Shown piece by piece: positions 51,505 to 64,000 of a stretch of 64,000 nucleotides of DNA (the first letter of the stretch is position 1; every line of letters begins with the position of its first letter). The notes beneath the pieces are model-generated. The model searched no databases. It saw only the letters and a list, made by a program, of their open reading frames with translations, and was not told the origin of the DNA. Both the position numbers and the translations under genes were made by a program. The DNA lies in contig JAOCPU010000066.1 of the NCBI GenBank assembly GCA_035772785.1, forward strand, positions 101,379-165,378, given 5' to 3'. This DNA is from Phlebiopsis flavidoalba. Lineage: Eukaryota > Basidiomycota > Agaricomycetes > Polyporales > Phanerochaetaceae.

Positions 51505-51892
51505 TTTGATGACGGTCGTTCAAGTACGAAGGTGGACAGCAAGCCTGCAAACACCGAGACGAAGTGCGGAAGGTAGCAGCTGGTAGTGGCAGCCGTCACA
51601 GAAATTTCGAAGTCACGTGGCCTTGAATGCGATCTAAAATGATTGCCGAAAATGCAAGTTTGATTACCGGAATGTCACGGCTATGGCCGAGCCATTCGCT
51701 GTTGCTATCCCGGGCCTCTATCTCAGAAAACTCCTCTATGTCGAGTCCACCTCATTTAGTTCCAGGGAATTGAACCCGCACATCTCAAAAAGAGCATCTT
51801 GCTCATTGAAAGGTCTAGTCTTGTCAAAGATTTGAAGATTTTTCAAATGGCTAAGAAGCTGAGTGAGGCCGTTCCGGTCAGTATTCCGACAC
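51505..51892. promoter_or_regulatory. Divergent upstream region, LYAR and DUF6535 copy 2
   Basis: About 390 bases separate the LYAR start from the first plausible start of the DUF6535 gene on the other strand. The real start of the latter may lie inside this interval (a plus-strand frame runs from about 51680). No TATA-like element stands out. Confidence 0.35.
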
Positions 51893-54488
51893 ATGCCAGC
51901 AGACGGTGGTGTCGTCCTTCGGTCGCTCGCCGTCATATTGCTCACACCAAAACTGCAATCTAACGCCACAACTTGGACTATAGGTGGCAAATCCAGCTAT
52001 GAGCGGATGGTCTGGGATAGAGGCTCACATGCTTGCATACGACACCGATATGATACGTGGTTATACAGATGACATTGACACACTACTCGTATTCGTAGGC
52101 TGAACAATTAGATCAGAAACGATAACTCTCACCAACTTCGATATTTCTTCACACAGGCGGGGCTTTTCTCCTCGATCCTATCTGCGTTTGCCGTGCAGAC
52201 GTATCAACTCCTCCAGCAGAATACTTTGCAAACGACGAATCAGCTGATTGCCCTTGGTCTCTCTGCCTATCTCCGAAGCACCCCTGCGACTACGTCCAAT
52301 GTTTTAACATCTGTCTCTGTGGCATCCTTCGCGCCATCTATTGCGGCACGCTGGATCAACAGCCTCTTTTTCCTCAGCATTGTTCTCAGTCTTGCTGCGG
52401 CTCTATTAGGCATTCGCGCCAAACAATGGCTGCGCAAGTACATGGAATGGAACTCCTCGTTAGGCTCGCCGCGGGATAACATCCTTGTTCGTCAAATACG
52501 AATTGAGGGCATGGGAGAAGTCTGAACGTCGACATACCATTGCTTGTATTCCCACTCTCCTCGAACTGGCGATGATGTCGTTTCTCATCGGAATAACCCT
52601 CCTCCTATGGACGCTCGATGACGCTGTCGCAAGCGCAATAACAACATTTGTTGTCATCTTCTTCCTTGTCATCTCAGGCCTCACCGTATTACCAGTCTTT
52701 TTCAAGCGCTGCCCATACAAGTCTTCGAGCGCGTGGGCCCTTATAACAGCTTTCCAAGTTGTCGCTTTGGGATTTGAGCGCATGTTACGCTTCCTTCGAA
52801 CAAACCCCTACTACGCGCTCAAAACCGATGGAATGCTACAATTTCACGAGAAACATCCGGCCTACCCGGACCTATGACAAGCTACGCAAACACTTGGGCC
52901 GCCTCACTGAGGCTACCTAGACAATGGATTGCTGCCTTATTCGCCGAAGGTGCGATTCCTCTTCGGACTCTCGGCTCCGTGAGGCACCACGTTCAACAAG
53001 CGCCTCCAGCTGGAGGGAGCGTGAACTCGATAGCGCCATGGCAATACGATTGCCGACCATCCAGCGGACACACCATTCCTATAATGTCCACGATGCTGCT
53101 CGACTAGAACTGGCCCGTGAAGCCCGTGTCGCTTAACGAGGACGGAACATTCACTATCCGCCCTGAAGATAGGCATGTCAATGGTCAGGACGCCGACGTG
53201 CTGCTCATGGATATCAGCCAGTCCTGCACTACTACTCATAGGTACGGGGCTCTTTCCTGGGTTCAGGTTGAATCCCAGGACGAGCGTGTAGAGAGGTATA
53301 TTCACGAGTGCATCAGCTCCACTCCATCCGGCGCGCTCTATAGATCTCTCCATGGATACTGGCAAAGACTGGCTCTCGTCTTGCGCTGTGACTGATCTCT
53401 GTCTCGTCAGTGCTATTGTTTTAATGGCACTATTCATGAACCCCATAGTGCCATAATATCCAAAGGCGACGAGGACGAAAAGGGTACACCCTCGGTTACC
53501 GGTCTCTCCGAAAGTCCTTGGGTGTTTAAAAGAGAGAATTCGGGCGGGCACCTTCCACGCTGAACCGGGACCCTGTGTGTGTTTGATCTACGAATGCCCG
53601 TACTCTGATGTGGAGGAGCGAGATGAAAGAAGCCAAACGTCCTACTCCTCCTCCTTTGCGCGGACTTTTGGCCACATTCTGTCTCAATACAAGTCTCCAA
53701 ATGTCAACGACCACTCGGCCATAACCCGGAGGGCGCTCGAGACCGTGAGCCTGCTGACCAAGGCTACACTGGATTACCCACATTCCGTCAAAATCTTGCC
53801 GACTCTTTCTTCATGGATCTGTCTACCGTGGATTAACGGCGCTCTTTCTGTTGTATCGAGTCTCTGCCTTCCGGTGCTATCGGTTACGCAGTTCTCCGAC
53901 TTGCGTTCAAGTCCGCCCATGTCGCCGAAGATGGCTAGTGGAAACATCAGTGAGCAGCATCGTCCTAATTCGTTCTCAGTCAGTTAGAATAATTTTCCAT
54001 GGGACTTTTATCATGTGGTTTCGCGCGGCAAAACTGAGAGAGGCGATTACGAGGGCATCTTGCATGGTTGCTTCACTGGAGACTTCAACACATACAGTGG
54101 ACACGTGCTCGTATATGTACATCCTCACCGTAAACACAGTGCTTCAAGATGGCCCCGATCGAGAAGTCACCGCGTATGGACAATATTCTATCCGGCATGG
54201 GCGCCGCAGTCATATCTAGTGTACGACACCCTCGAACACGGCCTTCAGGCGTGGATGATTGGTCTTGGATATTTGCCTTGTGTAATCAGAGGCATATCCT
54301 ATCAGGGAAACACGGTCCTGCTTATAGGCGGCTTCTACACTGTTTCGAAAGCTAACTACCACAACGAAGCTCTCCAGGGGGACCCTATACGTATTCGGAG
54401 GTATCTAGAAATGGGTCTAGAGGCGGCTCATACCGGTGGTGTAAATCGTTGTGAAGAGGCAGACTGTGTGTGGCTTCCCCGGGAGTAG
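51893..54488 (+). CDS. DUF6535 membrane protein, copy 2
   Basis: Second member of the Agaricomycete DUF6535 family. The start is uncertain. The N-terminal part reads MVWDREAHMLAYDTDMIRGY near 52007, DDIDTLLVF, then an intron (about 52097-52158). The first hydrophobic region is AGLFSSILSAFAVQTYQLLQ near 52160-52215, and TTNQLIALGLSAYL follows. A second hydrophobic part has RWINSLFFLSIVLSLAAALL near 52348 with GIRAKQWLRKYMEWNSSLGS and DNILVRQIR. After a one-base shift near 52505 the frame continues RHTIACIPTLLELAMMSFLI, ITLLLWTLDDAV near 52595, and ITTFVVIFFLVISGLTVLPV. Then VFFKRCPYKSSSAWALITAF near 52685, the family's hallmark end of the membrane core. The C-terminal 1.6 kb (52880-54488) is soluble-looking, unrecognised and broken into several frames. 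Four transmembrane helices are likely in the core. Confidence 0.7.
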
Positions 54489-54651
54489 GACTAAACTAGT
54501 TTCCTCACCTTAAATCCTGCACCTGGATGCACGCACTGTATGTATCACACGGTCAACGATAACAGAGAAACGGAGCTGGAATGATACACGATACACATGT
54601 AGCCGAGGTTACTTTTGACATTCGCACGCCACATTGCTCCTGCGTCCAACC

Positions 54652-55854
<1,203 letters not shown>

Positions 55855-55903
55855 GGGCTAATACTCGTCAACGGATGACGAACAGCCGCGATCTGCGTAG
55901 GCC

Positions 55904-55912
55904 TTATATATA
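55904..55912 (-). promoter_or_regulatory. TATA-box candidate for THI4
   Basis: On the minus strand the element reads TATATATAA, ending about 50 bases before the proposed THI4 ATG at 55854. A strong TATA is typical of regulated genes such as THI4. No TPP-riboswitch core was seen in the leader. Confidence 0.55.
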
Positions 55913-57003
55913 CCCTCCTCTCTACGCCGTATATCGTATGGGGTGACCCTAAACAGAGCAGGAACAGGGTCCATGGAACGCCTTCGGCATGATTTGCGCC
56001 CGCGCTGGAGCACGCACTGGGCAGCGACTGGACGAGGGTGGGCATGGACGCGTCTGATGCAGGCCAGGTTATCGCCCTCGCCGCGTTCACAACTTCCCGC
56101 AGTCGCCAGTGACTTGGGAGGAGCTTCTTCTCGCTTCTATCGCTGCATCCGGTCCCAGGATGCTCCAGCGACGCATGCCGTGCGGCTTGCGCGATGGGAG
56201 AGATGAGACCCATGGCTCAGGTGGTTCACAGGGTCATCGTGGCGGGAAGGCTCGTCCTGAGGTTTCTTGCTCGGCGAGAGGCCCACTGCATGAGGCTAAG
56301 TGGGTCAAGTATCAGGCAGCTGATAGCACGTTCTTGATCATGGCGTCGTCGTAGAAGTGTTGTGCAGGGCTGGGCTATGTTCGAGAGCAGCTTTCCTCCT
56401 TGCATCATGTATGACGAAGCACTCTCATGAAGGACCAAAGTTTCGATTCGGCCGCTGAGCACAGCATATCAGGTGATTCGGAGTGGAAGGGCGACCCGCC
56501 AAGTCTGTGTGCAGACCGGCACCCCAGCCCGTGAGCATTGCAGTGTCGATAGGAAGCTGCAGATCTGAACGTACCGTGAATAGGGGGCGCGCTCCGCTGG
56601 GACGCGGACACTACAAGCCTGGCTCAGTGCACGACGAGCGGCGCGCCCTCGACGGTGCCAGTTGTCTCTGGTCCCGCTGTGACTGCGCTGTGAGCACGAG
56701 AGATAGGGCGATTGAGCTCACAAAAGATCTCACCGGGTGTGCGAAAGCCGCTGAGACACTTTATATATGCGCGGTGCGGGCGGCGGGCGTGCGTGCAATA
56801 ATACCTCGCCCGGGTTCGCAGCAGTCACCCCTGGCAGCACTGGGTAGCGACGAGGGAATATAAAGTAGGTGCGACTGCGAGCGCACGCAAAGCGGTGAGT
56901 CACGATGCTGAACACGCCGGGCGAGACAGCGACTTACAAGCCCGAACCGATTTTCCATGGCGGGATCAGAGTGCCCCCACCACATCCCCCGCGCGCTGCG
57001 AGC
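55913..57003. other. Divergent upstream region, THI4 and chorismate mutase
   Basis: About 1.1 kb between the two divergent genes. A TATAAA at 56859-56864 lies 140 bases before the chorismate mutase ATG; another TA-rich word (tttatatatgc) is near 56760. No gene is recognised on either strand; the 100-160-residue frames here are antisense shadows of each other. Confidence 0.45.
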
Positions 57004-58121
57004 ATGGCCACGACGCTCTTCAACTTTACCCTCGGCGGCGACCCGCTGAAACCTCGACAGGATCCGCGGCATCCTCACCCGTCTAGAGGACACCATCATC
57101 TTGCCCTCATAGAGCGCGCCCGTTTGCACACAACCCCAAGGCGTATCAGCGCGGGGCCATCCCCGAGCTCAAGGCGATTGGTTTTCGAGGGCAGCTGGCT
57201 CGAGTGGTTTTTGAAGGAGACAGAGACATTCCAAGGTGTGTGGCATACGGTGTACATCGTGGTCGCCGTCTGACACCCGCGCGCTAGCAAAGGCACGGCG
57301 ATACACCAGGTGCGCCCACACTCTCTAACACAACCACCACCACCAGCACTTACCCGCGCATACAGCCCAGATGAATACCCCTTCACGCCCCCGAGGCCGA
57401 GTTGCCCGCGCCGGTGCTGAAGCCCATCGCGTACCCGCAGGTGCTGTACCCGAACAAGGTCAACGCGAAACACCGTCCATCCTCTCCTTCTACACCCGCT
57501 CCATCATCCCCCGCATCACCAAGCAGGCCACGCTCAACACGCTCGCCGCGGCTCAAACGCCAAACGGCATCCTCGGCGATGACGAGTACGAGGACGATGG
57601 CAACTACGGCTCTGCCGCCGCGATCGACCTCGAGGTCTTGCAGGCCATCAGCAAGCGCGTGCACTACGGTGCGCCTGGTCCCTTCTTCCCCTCCTCTTTC
57701 GCTCATAATTAACACAGGAAAATTCGTCTCCGAGTCGAAATTCGTCGAGAACCCCGCCGCGTTCGTCCCGCACATCCTCACGCCAAACCGCGGCGCGCTC
57801 GAGGCGCTGATCACGAAACCCGAGGTCGAGCGCGCGCTGCTGCAGCGCGGCTGCGCAAGAAGGCGGCCGTGTATGCGCAGGGCTTTGCGTCCCGACGGCG
57901 AGCCCAAGGGCGACTCGAGCAAGATCGACGTCGACGGTGTCGTCGAAGCTCTATGAGCATTTTATTATTCCCCTCACTCGCGAGGTCGAGGTGTGTGCCC
58001 CGCGGATCATCCGTCTGATATGCACTGGCTGATGGATCGACAGGTTGATTATTTGCTCGAGAGGCTTAATGGATTGTCACAGGAACAGATTGACGAGTTG
58101 GCGAGCAAGAAGAAAGAATGA
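57004..58121 (+). CDS. ARO7: Chorismate mutase, fungal AroQ type
   Basis: Converts chorismate to prephenate, the branch step to phenylalanine and tyrosine; in fungi it is usually allosterically controlled by Trp and Tyr. ATG 57004 gives MATTLFNFTLGGDPL. After indels the first helix reads RIRGILTRLEDTII near 57062-57105, then LIERARF, with the catalytic Arg of the RLEDTII segment. AYQRGAIPELKAIGF near 57138 and EGSWLEWFLKETETF near 57190 follow. After an intron come the segments SPDEYPF and PEAELPAPVLKPIAYPQVLY near 57370-57450, SILSFYTRSIIPRITKQAT near 57478, and NYGSAAAIDLEVLQAISKRV near 57602 then HYG. The next exon has KFVSESKFVENPAAFVP near 57720 and ALEALITKPEVERALLQR near 57798. The end reads IIPLTREVEVDYLLERLNG (across an intron), and it stops at ELASKKKE, TGA 58119-58121. 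Frame breaks are concentrated in the first 200 bases. Confidence 0.9.
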
Positions 58122-58341
58122 GCGCTGCTGCAAGAATGGGTACATGTGTAACACTGCGAGTGTCGAGAGAGAGATAATGTAAATATCTACACCAAACGAG
58201 GATCGTAAAGCCAGCGGGTGTGTGTCAGTCAGAGACACATGAGTAGACCAAGAACGAAAGAGAAAAAACACAAGGGGTATACAAGAGATGGAGTGCACAG
58301 GGATATATCCAACCATTAAAACAGGGGCTGCCATAATAAAC

Positions 58342-60250
58342 TTAAAAGCCAAGTTCTATTGGTAAAGTGAGGAACCACCCAACGCGACAACAGAGCCAAG
58401 TACTCACCACTGAACATCTGGCGCTGCTCTTTTCCGCACTGATATTCTGCGTCGCGCGGCGTGTAAGGAGCCGCTCGGTGCGATACCGCTCATACAGGAC
58501 CTCCCTCGTCCGTGTCTTTAGCATCTACCCACCCTCATCAGCACAACCCACAACACAAAAGAGACCAAAGAGAGAACACACCCGCATATGCGTAGACAAC
58601 ACCGCCGTGCGCAGCGCCGCAAAATCACAATGCGCCGGCTCAAGCACATCGAGCGTGCCCCAGCGAAACCGCCTCACAAACACACCCCCGCAGGTCCGCC
58701 GGCGCGCCCTCCGTGTACGGCGACACCGGCGCCGCGCCTTCGTCCAGGAGCACGCGCCGCGCAGACGGCTCGGCGCGCGACGAGCGCATACGGCACGAGC
58801 GCGGCGGGGTGCTGGTGCGCGTGCACATGCGCCGAGAAGCGCACGCGCGCGAGGCTGTCGGCTTCGAGCGGCGCAGGGCCGTCCGCCGCGGCGTCCTCGA
58901 GGCGCGTGCGGGAGCGGCTGCGCGTGGGAACGCGCGTGCGGCTCGACGCGCGGAGCTTGATGACCGGGCGCGCCGTGCGTTCCTCCTCTTCCGGTCCGCC
59001 CTCGTTTTGAGGCGAGGGTAGCGGCGAGGGGGTGGTGTCTGTCGGTGTCGGCACGGGCGGGACGGGCGGGGGGCGCGGCGGCGGGGGAGAAGACGCCGAG
59101 GTCGAGGCCTGCGGCGGCGAGGTCGCGGCATACGGCGGCTTTGAGCGCGGCGAGGGCGGCGTCGGTGAGGCTGTCTGCGCGTGTGAGCACGGGCAGGATG
59201 TTGGTCTTCTTTGCGAGGCGGCGCAGGACGGCGATGTCGGCGCGCGGGAGCGCGTAGCGGTCCTCCTCGGCCTCGCTCAGGTGTGATTCGGATGTTTGTT
59301 GTCACAGGTGAGGTGGCGAAGAGTCTGTAGAGCACTCAGAGGATTTCGTGGGTGTGCGGCGTTCCATCCGCGCCGTGGTCGATGGCGTATATGCACCTGC
59401 GCCCGAAACATGTGAGCGTGTTTTTAGCTGCTGCACGCGGGGCGGGGCTTACAGATGCACATGCTGGTCGCCCTACTTTGCCTCACAACTTTGCTCTCCT
59501 GTAACCCAATGAGCGCACCCCACACTCTCACATGCACCACGTACGTACCTCGCTCAAACGTATCTGCAAACCGCGCATCAATATACTTCACCACCGCCGC
59601 GACCTGGCGCTCCAGCGCTAGCGGGTCCTCAAAGTCGAGCCCCGGCGTGTCTACGACACTCAGAAGGATACGCTCCCAGCGCGACTCAGCAAGTTCGACC
59701 CGCGCCGCGGTGATCTCGCGCGTCGGACCCGGCTCGCGCGCGAGGAAACCCGCGAGTTTCGGGTCCCGGCGCGGCCTCTGCGCTCTCGAGCAACGACGCA
59801 GCAGCGCGGTCTTGCCTGTGCCTCTCGCGCCGACAACTGCGCATACGTTCAGCGGATGGAAGGTCCCAAGCATCGCGACGCACCCATGAGGTTTAAACGA
59901 CGCAGGCTCCTTCCTCCGCTGACTGGGTCGCATGCGCGCGTGCGCGGACCTCCGCTTCTCGTACGCGCTCGGCGGGGGCGCGGTATACAGCGCTGAGATG
60001 GGCCCGCCCGCGGGCGTTCTGTATCCTGTTTCCTCCTCATTAGCCGTCGCAAGGGTCAGGGGAGAGGCAAGCACGTACCATGGGAGGCGGCGGCGGCACG
60101 AGCTTGGGAATTTCGGCGGCGTCGATGAGAGTCCTCCGGCCAGGGCAGCACCCGCGGCAGAGAGCTCGGGGGCAGCGAAGGCGACGCGCGGATGTAGGGG
60201 CTGGGCTCCTGTTTTCTGCCGGCGTTGCTCTTGCGGCGGAACGAGAACAT
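58342..60250 (-). CDS. Septin-like GTPase, divergent
   Basis: Septins are GTP-binding proteins forming filaments at the cell cortex and septa. On the minus strand from 60250: MFSFRRKSNAGRKQEPSPYI, then PEIPKLVPPPPP-like proline-rich text, an intron, and YRTPAGGPISALYTAPPPSA near 60015. The G1 motif is VVGARGTGKTALLR near 59845-59800. REITAARVELAESRWERILL near 59715-59660 is followed by G3 VVDTPGLDFEDPL near 59650 and ERQVAAVVKYIDARFADTFE. Later come a septin-type G4 region PVLTRADSLTD near 59185 (TRAD where septins have AKAD) and a Pro/Ser/Arg-rich low-complexity insertion near 59080-58900. RFSAHVHAHQHPAALVPYAL near 58830 follows, then VREAVRWGTLDVLEPAHCDF near 58680-58630 and LYERYRTERLL near 58500. 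Extreme GC content gives long shadow frames on both strands. The C-terminus lacks an obvious coiled coil. Confidence 0.72.
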
Positions 60251-63200
60251 CGCGAGATATCTTTAGTATAGCACAGACAGGTAGAAATGTAAAGAGAAAT
60301 AAAAGGATGTGGGATGAAACGAGCGAACGCGACTGACAAGGAAGGCAGCGCAGAGGTGGTAGGTATACAATGGGTGGGAAGGTGTTGGCGGCGTCGGCAA
60401 TCGCAACTCTGGCTCCTGCAAATCACGCCGTCACGGTTACATGGGCGCCTGCACGCTGATAGACGCGTCGACGGCCGTCGATCACCGCATTGCCCCACTT
60501 GAAGAGAGAGAGAGGGAGAGCCGGGCTCGTTTTGGGGGAATGGGGTGGTAAATGTGCTTTTCTGCGCGTTGTCCAATACAAAGGAGTCCATGTGTGAATT
60601 ATTCCGAGCGGAAAGCACACCATGAAGACAGGTTACCTGGGCATCAAGTTGCAATACTGCTTCAAGTTACAGGGGCTTGAATAAGTACATGGTTTTGTTT
60701 TTTGGGCATGTGTTCGAGGGGGAACTTATGATGGGGTATACACAATTTGTAGATTGGACCTGGAAAATAGAGAAATACAACGGGAAAGGATACCAAAAAG
60801 AAGAGATCCACGACACCATGCACAAGTATGTCACTGTGAGTTCACAATTGGACTATTCCGCAGACGGACTAACCACATACAGTACACCACACGAAGAACC
60901 TACGTGTCCAACTCTTCACTATTGGGGTTTGGTGAACCACCATGTCTGTGTCCTTGTGAGGCGTCATCTGCCCTATGTAAAGCTTTGATGTTTTCTTTCC
61001 AGTGACGTGCGCTTTATGCTCTCTCGTAGCGGCACAGCTTGGTGTAGCTTATGAAGGTTACTGATAGGGCGTTTGCTCAAGTAGTGCTGCCAAAAAAAAG
61101 AAGGGCCAGAATCTAATGAAAGGTCTACTCACACAGACGATTCAGACATATAAGAGAGGACAACATATCGTGGAGGTCATAGGGATGGTAAGATAAAGGA
61201 ACTGCAACAGTCAAGCAGTGCGCATAGGTATGCTACAGACGGAACAGATCGTTACGGGAGCTCCGATTGGCAAGCGATCGCCTGTAGCGTTCGTAGTCTG
61301 AGCCAGCTCCCGTCCTGTTTGTCCTTGCCTCTAGCTTTCGCGACTGGTAATAGTTCTATGGGTCCAGACCGTGTCTCTATAGCATGCGCCCCATGCCCTC
61401 TACGGGGTGCCTACTGCTTCTTGACCGCGACACTTGAGGTCTGCGGGTCGCCAACGACCTTGCAGAGGGCGAGTACTGCGAGGGGGTCCAGTCGTGTTCG
61501 TAGCTTAGCGTCCTCGAAGACGTGGAGGTCAGGTTATCGTCGTTCTTGCGGCCTCATGTATCGTCGTGTAGCGGAGGGGCGACGTAACGTAACGTCGCGC
61601 GCCGCGTTTTATTTAATCTTGTAACCCACGCGTGTGCAAATCCACGCATGCATGCACGGCCTCTGCCTGTTACTGGGCTGCGTCGGCGTTCCTTAGAGAC
61701 GCGAGCGAAAAATGCTTGACGACGACGACGAATGGCACTTTACAGCACGCAAAGGGGGATTCTGGGCCACTTCGCGCGTCAAAGCTGCCGTGGTCTTTAG
61801 TGTCGTCGTCGTAGGTGTGCTCGCTGTGCGCGACGTGTGCACCGTCGTCGCGCGAGTGGACGACACTGAGATTGCAAGACGCCACCGCGTCTAGTCGTCG
61901 GAGCGCGCCGGTCCTTCGGGGCAGCGAAGAGGGCCGACAGCTCCGCACGCACGGTGCTGGCGCGTCCTTCGACCGTGAGTAGTTGCACACCTGTCACGAC
62001 CCGTTGGCTCGGGCTCTGCGTGTGAAATTGCTTCGTTGGCAGGTGCTCGGGGGGTCGCGCCGCCACGACAAGTCTGGGGGGACCGGCGGGGCGCAAGGCG
62101 CGGATCACGGGACTTTATGAGCGCTCCGAGCATCCGAAGTGTCCGAATCCGTGGCGGCTCTTGCGATATCACGTTGAGGCTAGCCATGAGCAAACTCGAG
62201 ACTCGTAAATCTCGGAGCTCTCTCAATACCCTTGACCCCAGGGCTGGATATTCAGTACGTATTGCCATTGGCTCGTTTCGTGGCCCCCACTTGTGATAGC
62301 TTAGCCGTGGGAAAGACACGTCTCGAGGCTGAGTGTAAGTGAAGTTGGCATAGTGCGCCACCCGACGGTGTTTGCCGCTCCGCGTCCCTGCCTTGGCCGC
62401 TCTCACACCCACCGACCACCAACCCGTTCGTCTTGACTCGAGTATCCCGTCACTTTCCTTGACCCCCCAACGTATCCACCGCCACATCTGAACCTCTCGA
62501 GCCGCTCGGCTCCCGACCCAGGCTCTCCGTGTCGAGTAGCGCGACGTGCGCGTCGTCGAGTCGAGGCACGACGATCGATGGTAGTGGGAGCTGAAAAAAA
62601 CGTGACACATCTAATTAGATCTTGTATCAGACGATCTCTGAGAAGAGGTTGCGTCGTCCGACACTGGGGGGGCTGGTTATCCGCGAAGAGGCAGCATTGA
62701 GGTGATTGCTAAGCGCGGAGAGCAAATACGCACAAATCAACGAATAGGCGCGCGGGCGTCGACGAAACGAAACGGAACTACACAAGTAATATTTCGAACG
62801 TGGAGAAAGGTATCAGAACCGTGCGCCCCAAAGTGTGCGTTGTAGGAGAATGCAGACTCCAGTACTGTTGTTCGTTCCTGCTAGGTTTTCTATGCCCGAA
62901 GGCGTCATCGCTGGTCAACGGGTCAAGTCTTACAGCACAGTCTCCAGTGGCGTCCCCATACGGTCTCATCCCCACCAACGACGTATCGTTGCGATGAGAC
63001 ATGGGGGCCCGAGAATGTTTTCGACTTGTGAAAGATTGAGCGGTGATACGCCTTTCTGGCATCGGAAAGATGAGTCGTACGCACCTGGACTCGGACCCAG
63101 CCTTTGACATCACCCTTTGGCCGCATGGTCCTCTAGCCCTCTCGTCCGAAACATTCATTCATATTTCGGGTTCCCATTGCACATACCATGCCGCGAAGGT

Positions 63201-63909
63201 ATAGTGACTATATGCGGCTGTTTTCCATGCAAGGGAATCCTCGACGGCTCCCTGGTGAGCCCCATTTTCATGCGCATATATAGAGCTTACGTGCAGTGGT
63301 GGTGTCGCCACGAACATGAATCGATGGCGAGAGCAAACCCTCAATACGATTGAGACTTCGTCCAGTTCGCCAAGCTACTGTGGTGAGTGTGGGTCGCGCT
63401 TTATCTCTGCGTGCCATGTATCTCTGCGTGCGTTCGATCGCGTTTATCTTTGGTCCCCGATGGCCTCAAGTATGGCCTGAGCTAGCACACGGTGAGCTGT
63501 AGAGAAAGCCGGGCTAACATTTTTTGGCGTCTCAGGTCGCGTAGGGTGCTAAAAGTACATTTTTGTATGTGCGTAAATCCTAGGAGCCCATGCGTGAGGG
63601 AACCCGAACGGGAAGCACCACCGACACATAGAAGAAAGGAAAGAAACAGTCTACACGAATCCAATGCAGTTTTCAGGCGAATGCGTTGTGGAAGCTTGTG
63701 AACCAGGAAAATGGGAGAAAAGAAAAAAAACGTTCGGTTGATATAGAGAACAGTCAAGCAAAAGGAAACCACAAAACAACGGTATGTACAGAAACACAGC
63801 TCACATTGCTTTGACGACGCACGACATACTCAGTGGCACTTGCACATACACACAACAACCATAAAATCACACTCCGAACCGCTTTATTCCTGCGCGACGA
63901 CCCCCACCC
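60251..63909. other. 3.7-kb stretch without a recognisable gene
   Basis: It holds the upstream region of the septin-like gene and the downstream region of the gene at the right edge. The longest frame is minus 62610-61891 (239 residues, Arg/Ser-rich, no known motif). A plus frame at 61712-61894 starts MLDDDDEWHFTARKGGFW and then has a hydrophobic VKAAVVFSVVVVGVLAV segment that could be one membrane helix. Neither has supporting context. A purine-rich tract (gagagagagggagag) lies near 60506-60520. No RNA gene or mobile element was recognised. Confidence 0.35.
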
Positions 63910-64000
63910 TCACCCCACGGGCCCGTCCTCGATCCGCATCTTCTTCAACGGCGGCGCGACCTCGCGCTCGTACTCGTCCGCATGGATATGATGGATGAAT
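63910..64000 (-). CDS. 3' end of a gene cut by the window edge
   Basis: On the minus strand the last 30 codons of a protein read in from the right edge: a segment ADEYEREVAPPLKKMRIEDG followed by PVG and TGA 63912-63910. The charged, non-repetitive text and Lys-Lys-Met-Arg patch suggest a nuclear protein tail, but the family is not identifiable from 30 residues. GC-rich codon choice fits a real exon. Confidence 0.5.
   Translation of the reverse strand, partial: FIHHIHADEYEREVAPPLKKMRIEDGPVG

Noticed and set aside
58525..59335. Long frames of 100-230 residues on both strands
   Set aside because: They are Arg/Pro/Ala-rich shadows produced by GC-rich codons of the septin-like gene; only the minus-strand frame with the septin motifs is kept.
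60677..60988. Plus-strand frame starting MNKYMVLFFGHVFEG
   Set aside because: AT-rich chance frame without conserved motifs, neighbours or intron signals.

Overview
This window is nuclear DNA from a filamentous basidiomycete, most likely an Agaricomycete (mushroom or polypore relative). The genes are broken by many short introns of about 50 to 56 bases with GT...AG ends and occasional CTAAC-like branch points. They include families typical of that group: DUF6535 membrane proteins, F-box proteins of the Agaricomycete type, a divergent septin-like GTPase, and a Zn2Cys6 regulator with introns inside its zinc cluster. There are no operons, Shine-Dalgarno sites or CRISPR arrays. Gene identities come from recognising conserved peptides after conceptual splicing; no database search was possible.

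Layout, left to right: an unidentified gene end (to 1253); the NuA4 subunit EPL1 (2440-5826, +); an F-box protein (6374-7476, +); a poorly coding stretch with an acidic peptide (7.5-9.5 kb); a DUF6535 protein (9481-12373, +); a SNF2 ATPase with a PHD finger (12840-17159, +); an isoprenylcysteine methyltransferase-like gene (17.4-18.2 kb, -); a gap; translation factor eIF3e (20411-22027, -) divergent from MPU1 (22410-23603, +); a PLP aminotransferase (23884-25537, +) converging on a Zn2Cys6 regulator (about 26.0-27.9 kb, -); 5 kb without a recognisable gene; aconitase (32955-35898, +); a flavin monooxygenase (36634-38191, +); a second ICMT-like gene (38391-39347, -); a small secreted protein (39672-40215, -); glycerol dehydrogenase (42021-43408, +); acetyl-CoA synthetase (44704-47199, +) converging on a FAD monooxygenase (47395-49125, -); a LYAR-type nucleolar zinc-finger protein (50238-51504, -) divergent from a second DUF6535 gene (51.9-54.5 kb, +); THI4 (54652-55854, -) divergent from chorismate mutase (57004-58121, +); a septin-like GTPase (58342-60250, -); about 3.7 kb with no clear gene; and the 3' end of a further minus-strand gene at the right edge.

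The genes do not form one pathway. Housekeeping functions (chromatin, translation, glycosylation, TCA cycle, acetate activation, thiamine, aromatic amino acids, cytoskeleton) alternate with lineage-specific genes (two DUF6535, F-box, secreted protein, oxygenases). I see no biosynthetic cluster, mobile element or defence system.

The most striking property is that many strongly conserved genes carry one- or two-base insertions and deletions that break the reading frame while the peptide on both sides is preserved. Other genes (the secreted protein and the main exon of the second ICMT gene) are clean. This looks more like uncorrected assembly error than pseudogenisation, so most gene features here are composite models across several frames. 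Two very small exons (8 and 13 bases) are the best-supported structural oddities.
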